Below are positions 1-6,535 of a stretch of DNA of 46,499 bases, piece after piece. The DNA is from Candidatus Auribacterota bacterium (GTDB taxonomy: Bacteria > Auribacterota > JAFGBW01 > JAFGJP01), in assembly GCA_023144635.1 (NCBI GenBank), contig JAGLFH010000053.1:1-46499 (forward strand). The letters run 5' to 3'. The position numbers and the translations under genes are program-made. How positions within the stretch are numbered: the stretch's first letter is position 1; each line of letters opens with the position of its first letter. The notes below the pieces were generated by a model. The model made no database searches, was not told where the DNA came from, and worked only from the letters and a program-made list of their open reading frames with translations.

Positions 1-90
1 AAGCTATTAAAGAAAATTCCCCTTGTAATAGATACAAGAAATGCTCTAAAAAAGATAAATCTGAAAAATACTATCGTAGTAAAGGCATAA
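1..90 (+). CDS. Nucleotide-sugar (UDP-sugar) dehydrogenase, C-terminal fragment
   Basis: The window opens inside an ORF in frame 1 whose last 29 codons end at a TAA. The residues include the string PLVIDTRNALKK, which resembles the extreme C-terminus of UDP-glucose/UDP-N-acetylglucosamine/GDP-mannose dehydrogenases, where a conserved D-T-R-N lies in the C-terminal UDP-binding domain. Such enzymes oxidise the C6 hydroxyl of a nucleotide sugar to a carboxylate for surface polysaccharides. Only the tail is present, so the substrate cannot be stated. Alternatives are other NAD-linked sugar dehydrogenases of the same family. Confidence 0.55.
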   Translation, partial: KLLKKIPLVIDTRNALKKINLKNTIVVKA

Positions 91-146
91 TATTAAAATA
101 ATTAGAAGTCATCTTCGGTGTGTTTTTATGAAATATGCAGGTTAGA

Positions 147-1022
147 TTATTCTTCTGTTTCAACAAAGCAGAGCTCAACTATATCTTCAGGAAAAATAAC
201 AGGTATTACTGACATTACTTTTACGGCAAGGTCTTTTTCAGCAATATTTTGATGTCCTGTACGGCAATCAAAATAGATAGGTGGTAAAGCTTCTGTCTTT
301 AAAGATGCTTCACTTAAGCTTGCACAAATATTTCCAGTTACTGTGTTTACAAATTCTTTTACAGCATCGATCGATATATCACTAACCTCATGAGTTTTTT
401 CATTAAGCATTTTTGAAGCTATCATGAAGAACATATCTTCTGATAGACTTAATACCACAAATCCGTTTATCTCACCAAATATTTTTTGCCTTATAGTAAA
501 GCAAAAATTCTTTTGATTTAGATGCTCTCTTTGGCATCCACCTATTTTTCCTGATACACCAACGATCCTTCTAAAAAGATTTAGCATAATTGTGATCACT
601 ATATTGAGATGCTTTGTGCTATCAATATTCTGGAGTGATTCAATTATATCTTCCATGCTTTTTTTCTGCATATCATTGAATTCTCTTAAGTTTTCATCAA
701 GCTGTTTAAGGGTTAAGTATCCCTTTTTAACAACAGCTTCACCTAAAAGTACTCTGTCTGATTTTTGTTGTTTAAGAAGATCATCAAGCTGAGATTTTGT
801 AAGGAAATTTTGTTCTAATGCAAGTTCTGAGAAAAATTTGTTCTTTTTTCTCTGCAAGTCAGTTATTTTTTCGACTTGCTTGTAATTTAGATAACCTTTA
901 TCAAGAGCAAGAGTACCTAGCTTTACATTGATTCTCGTCTGATAATCAATAGCATCAAGAAGCTGCTTCTTGTCTAAAAGGCCTTTTTCCAATAAAAATT
1001 GTCCAAAAAATTTAATATTCAT
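147..1022 (-). CDS. CheX/CheC-like domain protein with N-terminal MshEN-like repeats
   Basis: The protein has 291 residues. The first ~115 contain four tandem copies of a short helical unit of the form LGxxLxxKGxLxxxQLxxxxxxQ. This is the type seen in the N-terminal domains of GspE/PilB/MshE ATPases and in stand-alone modules that can bind c-di-GMP. The rest resembles CheX/CheC phosphatases. The segment VKEFVNTVTGN contains the ExxN pair that CheX uses to hydrolyse phospho-CheY. There is no signal peptide or membrane segment, so it is probably cytoplasmic. The ribosome-binding site is weak. It is isolated, with no chemotaxis genes nearby. The role (CheY-P dephosphorylation or sensing in motility or pilus control) is inferred from domains only. 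Confidence 0.7.
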   Translation of the reverse strand: MNIKFFGQFLLEKGLLDKKQLLDAIDYQTRINVKLGTLALDKGYLNYKQVEKITDLQRKKNKFFSELALEQNFLTKSQLDDLLKQQKSDRVLLGEAVVKKGYLTLKQLDENLREFNDMQKKSMEDIIESLQNIDSTKHLNIVITIMLNLFRRIVGVSGKIGGCQREHLNQKNFCFTIRQKIFGEINGFVVLSLSEDMFFMIASKMLNEKTHEVSDISIDAVKEFVNTVTGNICASLSEASLKTEALPPIYFDCRTGHQNIAEKDLAVKVMSVIPVIFPEDIVELCFVETEE

Positions 1023-1098
1023 ATGCTTTTACCGATCTTTTTAGATTATAAGTGAATGGTCTTTATAAAACAACGTTTTTTGTTGACTTGATATATCT

Positions 1099-1128
1099 TT
1101 GACATATCATTTAAAATACTTCTAATAC
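1099..1128 (+). promoter_or_regulatory. Possible sigma-70 promoter abutting the ligase gene
   Basis: A consensus TTGACA (1099-1104) and TAATAC (1123-1128) are separated by 18 nt. The following ATG is at 1130, so initiation here would give a leaderless or nearly leaderless mRNA. This agrees with the absence of a Shine-Dalgarno sequence. No experimental support; alternative -35 TTGACT lies at 1083. Confidence 0.3.
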
Positions 1129-1129
1129 T

Positions 1130-1816
1130 ATGAAAAAGCCGCTAAACATAATACCTTACAAGATTTTTGCAAACACGATGAACATGGCTATTGATGAAGT
1201 TCTTTTTTTAATATCCATCGATCTTGGTCTTAATTTTTTAAGGTTCTACGGATGGGACAAACCTTGTATAACTTACGGATATTTTCAAAACCCTGAAATA
1301 AACAAAGACAAAAAAATAACTTATGTCAGACGCTTAACCGGAGGCGGAACAGTCATTCATGAAAATGATCTTACGTTTTCTTATTGCGGACACCTTAACC
1401 CTCCCTTTATCAGCACAAAAGAGATCTATAATATCTTCGGTTCACTAATAATGAAAAGCTTAAGTTCTGTTTCAAAAACAAATCATTTAGAACTTGTTAA
1501 AAAAAACAGACCTTTAGATAGACATTATAATTGTTTTGATACACCAGTCATAGAAGACATACTCTTTAAAGATAAAAAAGTATATGGAGGAGCAATTAGA
1601 AAACGAAAAGGTTCATTTCTTTTTCACGGAACCATTCAGGGAAGCATCGTTAAAAATAGAAAGGAAATAATGAAAACCTTTATTTCAAGTGCTAATGAAT
1701 ATTTTAGCAAAATTAACGATTTCAAACTTTCCAAATCAATGATAGCCCAAGCCAAAAAACTTGCAAAAGATAAATACAATAGTGATGAATGGAACATGAA
1801 AAAACGTGGTTCGTGA
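1130..1816 (+). CDS. Lipoate-protein ligase A-like (BPL/LplA/LipB fold) protein
   Basis: This 228-residue protein belongs to the cofactor transferase fold. It shows NMAIDEVLF near residue 18, the signature RRLTGGGTVIHENDLTFS near residues 67-84, and the catalytic-lysine region DKKVYGGAIRKRKGSFLFHGTI. Relatives attach lipoate or octanoate to E2/GcvH proteins. The length matches the catalytic domain alone; the C-terminal accessory domain of E. coli LplA (about 90 residues) is absent, as in LipM/LplA-N type proteins. No Shine-Dalgarno is visible, and a TTGACA...TAATAC promoter-like pair ends next to the ATG. The gene stands alone. Lipoate versus octanoate specificity cannot be read. Confidence 0.75.
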   Translation: MKKPLNIIPYKIFANTMNMAIDEVLFLISIDLGLNFLRFYGWDKPCITYGYFQNPEINKDKKITYVRRLTGGGTVIHENDLTFSYCGHLNPPFISTKEIYNIFGSLIMKSLSSVSKTNHLELVKKNRPLDRHYNCFDTPVIEDILFKDKKVYGGAIRKRKGSFLFHGTIQGSIVKNRKEIMKTFISSANEYFSKINDFKLSKSMIAQAKKLAKDKYNSDEWNMKKRGS

Positions 1817-2130
1817 TTTGTAGTTAGGGAATAGGCGAGACAGGGCGCGCGATATAAAGAGAAAATAAAAAGAAAAGAATAATGGGACGCAGATTTACAG
1901 GATAAAAAAAGATCAGAGTTTTTTTACTAACAACTAAAAATTAACTACTGACAAAGCCTATTAACTACGAAAATAATCTGTCCATAGTAATATGATATTT
2001 GACAAATCGCAAAAGATAGTCAGGATAAGCTCTAATATGACACTACGAAAAACAAAAAACACCTTAGACGCAGATTCAAAAAATTAAAGGATTTTTTTGC
2101 TAATAACTAACTGCTAACAACTAATTACTC
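1817..2130. other. Repeat-rich non-coding spacer
   Basis: No gene is seen. The spacer holds a copy of the GGACGCAGATTT...ACAGGAT repeat at 1884-1903 and a shorter relative at 2066-2076. Both match a copy near 38361. It also holds islands of degenerate words of the type TAACTAACTGCTAACAAC at about 1937-1975 and 2098-2130. Confidence 0.6.
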
Positions 2131-2167
2131 TTTTTATTTTTGATTCCACAGAAATCAAAAATAAAAA
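2131..2167. terminator. Perfect 15-bp AT-rich palindrome, likely bidirectional terminator
   Basis: The arms TTTTTATTTTTGATT (2131-2145) and AATCAAAAATAAAAA (2153-2167) are perfectly complementary around a 7-nt loop CCACAGA. The site begins 2 nt beyond the 3' end of tRNA-Phe on the minus strand and gives U-rich tracts on both strands. It may therefore end transcription from both sides. The stem is almost all A-T, so strength is uncertain. Confidence 0.45.
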
Positions 2168-2169
2168 AA

Positions 2170-2242
2170 TGCCGGGACTCAGAATTGAACTGAGGACACA
2201 CGGATTTTCAATCCGTTGCTCTACCGACTGAGCTATCCCGGC
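2170..2242 (-). tRNA. tRNA-Phe (GAA)
   Basis: Read on the minus strand, this folds into a complete cloverleaf: acceptor GCCGGGA/TCCCGGC, anticodon stem ACGGA/TCCGT with loop TTGAAAA (anticodon GAA), and T-arm CTCAG-TTCAATT-CTGAG. The discriminator is A. CCA is not encoded; a T-run follows directly. Confidence 0.95.
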
Positions 2243-2462
2243 ATTAGAAGTTTTTAATTATAAAGGAAATTCTCACCTGGTCAAGTAATTTTACCCTATT
2301 TTTATTCTTACATACATTAATCCATTTGGCGTGCTGAAAAATCCTAGATAACGTGAACCACTTGCAAATGGTAACGTCACAAGTACGAGGCCTGCAGTTG
2401 CCAAATGACGTAGTCGTATTTATTTATAAAAATTATTTGCTTTTCTTATTTAATCACTATTC
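2243..2462. other. Spacer with small nested palindromes
   Basis: No gene is seen. CCATTTG at 2322-2328 pairs with CAAATGG at 2365-2371, and CATTTGGC at 2323-2330 can alternatively pair with GCCAAATG at 2400-2407. Inside are GTGCTGA, GATAACGTGAACCACTTGC and AAGTACGAGGCCTGC. These resemble, in the same order, words of the large palindromic element at 2463-2606, so this may be a degenerate relative. Confidence 0.4.
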
Positions 2463-2606
2463 TAATTCGCTTTTAGAGGTTGAAAAGTGCTGGGGCGCGA
2501 GGCTTGCGAACAGCGTGTGACGCAGGCGTATTTTTCTATACGTCGAGAAGCAGGCTGTGAGTATAACGAAGTGAATCAGTGCTTATCGACCTCTAAAAGC
2601 GAATTA
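2463..2606. repeat. Large palindromic repeat element, copy A (144 bp)
   Basis: Perfect 18-bp terminal inverted repeats, TAATTCGCTTTTAGAGGT at 2463-2480 and its complement at 2589-2606, enclose a conserved core. On the plus strand the core includes GCGAGGCTTGCGAA, GACGCAGGCGTATTTT and GAGTATAACGAAGTGAATC. The last three bases of the right arm are the stop codon of comM. Copy B at 6394-6535 shares the core and arm ends, but its inner stem differs and still pairs. A protein-coding reading across it is not credible. Confidence 0.8.
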
Positions 2607-4142
2607 ATTAAGGAAGTTGCGGTCAAGACTCCGATACCTCACCGCCTCAGCAACATGAACAGATTCTATTTTTTCTTTGTTATCAAGATCTGCGATAGTT
2701 CGGGCTACTTTTAGGATCTTATCATGAGCACGGGCTGAAAAATTTAGTTCTCGGAATGCAGTTTCAAGAAGTTTTTCTGCGTTATCATCAAAATCACAGT
2801 ACTTTTTTATCATTCTGGAATTCATGTCGGCATTTTTATGTATTTTAGTTTTTGAAAATCTTTGCTTTTGTAAATCACGGGCAGATTGTATACGGGATTG
2901 AATATTTACAGAATCTTCACCGGGATCCATATTTTTTAGTTCCTGATATTTTACAGGTTGGACTTCAATATGGATATCGATCCTGTCAAGAAGCGGTCCG
3001 GATATTTTAGATCGGTATCTCCTTATCTGAAATGGAGAACAAAGGCATTCTTTTGTTTCATCTCCGAAGTGTCCGCATGGGCATGGGTTCATAGCCGCTA
3101 CAAGCATAAAATTAGCAGGAAAGGTGAGTGTTCCAGCTGCTCTTGAAATAGTAACAGTACCATCTTCAAGAGGCTGACGCATAACTTCCAAAACATTTCT
3201 GTTAAATTCAGGAAGTTCATCTAAGAAAAGAACACCGTTATGAGCTAAAGATACTTCACCGGGTTTTGGAAAAGATCCACCGCCGATAAGTCCTGTATCT
3301 GAAATTGTATGATGAGGGTTTCTAAAAGGCCTATTTTCAATTATTCCGCTTTCAGTTTTTATTGGTAATATTACGCTGTGAACTTTAGATACTTCCAAAG
3401 CCTCTTCAAGATTAAGCCGAGGCATTATTGAAGGAACTCTTTTTGCGATCATTGTTTTTCCTGATCCCGGAGGTCCGATAAATAGGATATTATGACCACC
3501 TGCAACAGCGATCTCTATTGCTCTTCTTGTAGATTCCTGACCTTTTATATCAGAAAAATTATCAAGATCATGTAGGTTACATGAAAAAATATTATCTTTT
3601 TTAACGATAAAAGGTAAAATTTGCGTTTTCTTTTCTAAAAAATCAGCAGCATGCGCAAGACTTTTTACAGGAAAAACATCTATTCCGTCAACAATACCTG
3701 CTTCACATGCATTTTCTATTGGAACTATTATTTTTTTTCTTTTACTTTTTCTTTCTTTTATTCCGCAACTTGCAGGAAGAACACCTTTTACTGAACGCAC
3801 ATCACCATTAAGAGCAAGTTCACCTAAGAAAAAATAATTTTCTATTGAATCAGGTGAGATCTGTTCTGAAGCGCATAAAATTCCAATAGCTATCGGAAGA
3901 TCAAATACAGGACCTTCTTTTTTTACATCAGCAGGCGCAAGGTTTACAGTGACTCTTCCCTGAGGATATTTATAGCCTGAGTTTTGTATAGCAGACTTTA
4001 CACGGTCTTTGCTTTCTTTAACAGCTGTATCAGGAAGCCCAACGATGACAAATGAAGGCAAAGAGGGCTTAATATCAACTTCTATTTCAATATCTATAGA
4101 ATGTATCCCATGAACAGATATGGAATATTGTTTCGAAAGCAT
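2604..4142 (-). CDS. comM: ComM/YifB family AAA+ ATPase (Mg-chelatase-like)
   Basis: The protein has 512 residues from the preferred ATG at 4142, which follows AAAGGGGATGG. A longer reading to 4184 lacks a better site, and family members start with a similar M-L-x-K. An N-terminal Lon-protease-like domain comes first (SFVIVGLPDTAVKESKDRV, then NLAPADVKKEGPVFDLPIA). Next come Walker A GPPGSGKT near residue 224, Walker B FLDELPEF near 304, a Cys-rich insertion MNPCPCGHFGD, and the C-terminal Mg-chelatase lid. In other bacteria ComM is a hexameric helicase that extends heteroduplex branches during natural transformation. Here it is monocistronic. Its stop codon lies inside a palindromic repeat. 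Confidence 0.92.
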   Translation of the reverse strand: MLSKQYSISVHGIHSIDIEIEVDIKPSLPSFVIVGLPDTAVKESKDRVKSAIQNSGYKYPQGRVTVNLAPADVKKEGPVFDLPIAIGILCASEQISPDSIENYFFLGELALNGDVRSVKGVLPASCGIKERKSKRKKIIVPIENACEAGIVDGIDVFPVKSLAHAADFLEKKTQILPFIVKKDNIFSCNLHDLDNFSDIKGQESTRRAIEIAVAGGHNILFIGPPGSGKTMIAKRVPSIMPRLNLEEALEVSKVHSVILPIKTESGIIENRPFRNPHHTISDTGLIGGGSFPKPGEVSLAHNGVLFLDELPEFNRNVLEVMRQPLEDGTVTISRAAGTLTFPANFMLVAAMNPCPCGHFGDETKECLCSPFQIRRYRSKISGPLLDRIDIHIEVQPVKYQELKNMDPGEDSVNIQSRIQSARDLQKQRFSKTKIHKNADMNSRMIKKYCDFDDNAEKLLETAFRELNFSARAHDKILKVARTIADLDNKEKIESVHVAEAVRYRSLDRNFLN

Positions 4143-4332
4143 ATGTCCATCCCCTTTAACATTTTTAAGGAAAAAAACTATCACAAAATAAGTTTTTTAT
4201 TATATGGTTTTAAATCAATGAGTCAAGAAATTAGTCGCTTCTTCTTGAAATGCTTTAGATTAGCATACCGATAATTTTAAAGAAACAGCTTAAGACCTAA
4301 CACTATTTCTCAATTATAATAACATTAATTTC

Positions 4333-4361
4333 TTGAAAAACTTTTCTATATCCTGTATTTT
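4333..4361 (+). promoter_or_regulatory. Promoter candidate for the MFS transporter
   Basis: TTGAAA at 4333-4338 and TATTTT at 4356-4361 have a 17-nt spacer and lie about 70 bp upstream of the transporter start. A second AT-rich candidate (TATATA near 4381) exists. Assignment is tentative. Confidence 0.35.
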
Positions 4362-4436
4362 ATTAAGATTATGCAAAATCTATATAAAAATAGTTCAACT
4401 TTTTTCAATTAAAGTTTCGAACTCTAGGAGGCAATT

Positions 4437-5864
4437 TTGAATAGTATTGCTGCAGAACATAAAATTTCTTTTGGACAAAAAACAGCCTTTGGTTTTGGTA
4501 TGCTGGCCAACCAGCTTTTTGCAGCCGCACTTGGCGTTTTTATGGTGGTTTTAGTGGTTGGATTAGGTATGGATCCAGTTTTGGCCGGTATCTTAGGAGC
4601 CGCACCCAGAATATTTGATGCTATTACAGATCCTATTATGGGATATATTTCCGATCATACCAATTCCAGGTGGGGACGACGTCGTCCTTATATCTTTATA
4701 GGCGCAATTATAACAGGACTTTCTTTTATCTTCATGTGGCAAATACATGCTGAAGACAGTGAAACTTATAACTTTGTCTATTTTCTTCTTTGGTCACTTG
4801 TCTTTTACTTTGGATATACTATTTTTGCAACTCCTTATATAGCGCTAGGATATGAAATGAGTGATGATTTTAATGAAAGAACCCGCCTAATGGGAGCAGC
4901 TCAGTTAATAGGTCAGTTTGCATGGGTTTTAGCCCCTTGGTCCTGGGTCATTATTTATAATCCTAAACTTTTTGACAGCGCTCCAGAAGGAGCACGTTAT
5001 CTTTCCATATGGGTTGGACTTGGTTGTATGCTAATAGGATTAATTCCTGCCCTTATTTGTAAACAAAAAGTGATTCCAAAAGAAGAACAAAAAAGCATCA
5101 ATTTTCAAGATCTGATGGGAGAATTGAAAAAATTTGGAAATGGAATTTGGATCACTTTTAAATGTAAGCCTTTTCTTAAGCTGTGCGCAGTTACTTTTTT
5201 AATATTTAATGGTTTTCAAACGATTGCCGGTTTTGCCTGGTATATCATCGTTTTTTATTTATTTAAAGGCAGCATGGGTGCTGCAGGAACGTGGCCAGCC
5301 TGGTTTGGAACGATAAGTGCTTTGTGTACAATTTTTTTAGTTATTCCTGTTGTTACTTCTATTTCTGAAAAAATTGGTAAACGGGGTGCTTTTATTGTTT
5401 CCACTTCAATATCTATTGTGGGTTATATCCTAAAATGGTGGTGCTTTGATCCAACTAATCCTTATTTAATGTTTTTACCCTTACCTTTCTTAGCTTTTGG
5501 TATTGGAGGTCTTTTTACTTTGATGATGTCCATGACAGCAGATGTCTGCGATCTGGATGAACTTAATAACGGCGAACGTCGAGAAGGTGTTTTTGGAGCT
5601 GTTTACTGGTGGATGGTCAAATTGGGACAAGCTGTTGCTATTTTCTTTAGCGGACTTGTTCTTAAAGGAGTTGGATTTAAACAAGGACAAGCAGAGCAGC
5701 TTACATCCACATTAACCGGATTACGTATCGCTGATATCGTCATCCCTGTTATAGGAGCTTTGATAGCGATAGCTGTTATCTGGAGTTATAATCTCACCGG
5801 TAAAAGAGCTAATGAAATCCGTGATGAGCTAGAAAAACGCCGTGGAAAAAGTCAGTTAGCATAA
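4437..5864 (+). CDS. GPH-family sugar:cation symporter (MFS, MelB-like)
   Basis: This 475-residue integral membrane protein has about 12 hydrophobic segments. The loop DHTNSRWGRRRPY near residues 76-88 is the hallmark of glycoside-pentoside-hexuronide:cation symporters such as MelB. These move a sugar or glycoside with Na+, H+ or Li+ across the inner membrane. The start is a TTG with a strong AGGAGG six bases upstream, so the TTG is well supported. No glycosidase is adjacent, so the substrate cannot be inferred. A bidirectional hairpin follows it. The C-terminus is short, polar and cytoplasmic (ELEKRRGKSQLA). Confidence 0.85.
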   Translation: MNSIAAEHKISFGQKTAFGFGMLANQLFAAALGVFMVVLVVGLGMDPVLAGILGAAPRIFDAITDPIMGYISDHTNSRWGRRRPYIFIGAIITGLSFIFMWQIHAEDSETYNFVYFLLWSLVFYFGYTIFATPYIALGYEMSDDFNERTRLMGAAQLIGQFAWVLAPWSWVIIYNPKLFDSAPEGARYLSIWVGLGCMLIGLIPALICKQKVIPKEEQKSINFQDLMGELKKFGNGIWITFKCKPFLKLCAVTFLIFNGFQTIAGFAWYIIVFYLFKGSMGAAGTWPAWFGTISALCTIFLVIPVVTSISEKIGKRGAFIVSTSISIVGYILKWWCFDPTNPYLMFLPLPFLAFGIGGLFTLMMSMTADVCDLDELNNGERREGVFGAVYWWMVKLGQAVAIFFSGLVLKGVGFKQGQAEQLTSTLTGLRIADIVIPVIGALIAIAVIWSYNLTGKRANEIRDELEKRRGKSQLA

Positions 5865-5901
5865 AAATTTCTTTTATAGAGAAAGCTTGTAAAAAAAATA
5901 T

Positions 5902-5935
5902 AAAAAAGTAGATAAGGGTTTATCTAACTTTTAAA
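5902..5935. terminator. Bidirectional intrinsic terminator
   Basis: The stem AGATAA/TTATCT with loop GGGT is flanked by AAAAAAGT on the left and AACTTTT on the right. It lies between the convergent MFS gene and the yqaE-like gene. The stem is AT-rich, so efficiency is uncertain. Confidence 0.5.
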
Positions 5936-5983
5936 ACTGTTTAATTATCGATATATCTCTTATATTTTCGCTACGTGTTTTTT

Positions 5984-6145
5984 TTATCTAGTAACAATCC
6001 ATATAGCATGTATTACTGCTGGTATATAAAACAAAAAGCATAAGATAATATTAATGATTAGGTCTTTTCCAGCACCTTTTTTCAAGAAGACTGCTAACGG
6101 TGCTAAAAAAATTGATATTATTATTAAAACTATTTTATTATCCAT
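5984..6145 (-). CDS. yqaE: YqaE/Pmp3 family small membrane protein
   Basis: This small gene encodes 53 residues. The sequence contains FLAPLAVFLKKGAGKDLIIN and then YIPAVIHAIWIV, closely matching the two-helix Pmp3/YqaE/SNA1 fold with its P-L-A-V-F-L and G-x-x-K/D-L-I-N-I motifs. Relatives are stress-induced plasma-membrane proteolipids that influence membrane potential. The ATG at 6145 follows AGGGAGAG at a proper distance. It sits alone and convergent with the MFS gene. Function in this organism is not known, but family assignment is strong for so short a protein. Confidence 0.85.
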   Translation of the reverse strand: MDNKIVLIIISIFLAPLAVFLKKGAGKDLIINIILCFLFYIPAVIHAIWIVTR

Positions 6146-6221
6146 GATACTCTCCCTTTTCTTAAGTTAATATTATACCCTTTAATTCCCTTTATTTCGG
6201 AATAATACACCCACCAAGACA

Positions 6222-6241
6222 TTCTTTCAACAAAATAAATT
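6222..6241 (+). repeat. 20-bp exact repeat, copy 1
   Basis: The 20-mer TTCTTTCAACAAAATAAATT occurs here and identically at 12991-13010, between pyrH and tsf. Both are intergenic. Its meaning is unknown. Confidence 0.4.
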
Positions 6242-6295
6242 TGACAGGATTATAAAATTTCTCCATGAAGAGCAGAAGAAAATATCAGCTAGGTG

Positions 6296-6374
6296 AATTA
6301 CTTCGCATTAAGAGGTTTAGAAGTGCTAAGGCACGAGGCTTGTAAACAAAATACGACGAAGTGTAATATTTGAC
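6296..6374. repeat. Truncated copy of the palindromic repeat element (copy C)
   Basis: The segment reads TTCGCATTAAGAGGT, then AGAAGTGCTAAGGCACGAGG, matching the left arm and first core motif of copies A and B. The middle and right half are missing. ATTACTTCG at the left and CGAAGTGTAAT at the right still form an imperfect inverted pair. It sits 20 bp upstream of the full-length copy B in the same orientation. Confidence 0.55.
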
Positions 6375-6393
6375 TATAATGTGAAACACATCC

Positions 6394-6535
6394 TAATTCG
6401 CTTTAATGGGATTAGAAGTGCTGAGGCACGAGGCTTACGAGTAGTGTGCGACGCAGGGCGTATTTTATCAGAGGAGCACACTTGCGAGTATAACGAAGTG
6501 AATCAGTGCTTATCATCCCATATAAATGCGAATTA
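6394..6535. repeat. Large palindromic repeat element, copy B (142 bp)
   Basis: The terminal arms TAATTCGCTTTAATGGGAT (6394-6412) and the complement of 6515-6535 pair with two small bulges. The core shares with copy A the motifs CACGAGGCTTACGA, GACGCAGGGCGTATTTT and GAGTATAACGAAGTGAATC. The inner stem is GGGAT/ATCCC where copy A has GAGGT/ACCTC. Both halves changed together, so pairing is preserved. The right end touches the TGA stop codon (6536-6538) of the synthase gene. Confidence 0.8.

Noticed and set aside
1130-1816. BirA-type biotin ligase
   Set aside because: The GRGRxGR biotin motif is absent; the TGGGxVxH...DLTFS pattern is that of LplA.
2487-2714. Plus-strand open frame of 75 codons
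   Set aside because: It runs through the palindromic repeat and into the antisense of comM; no ribosome-binding site and no recognisable protein.
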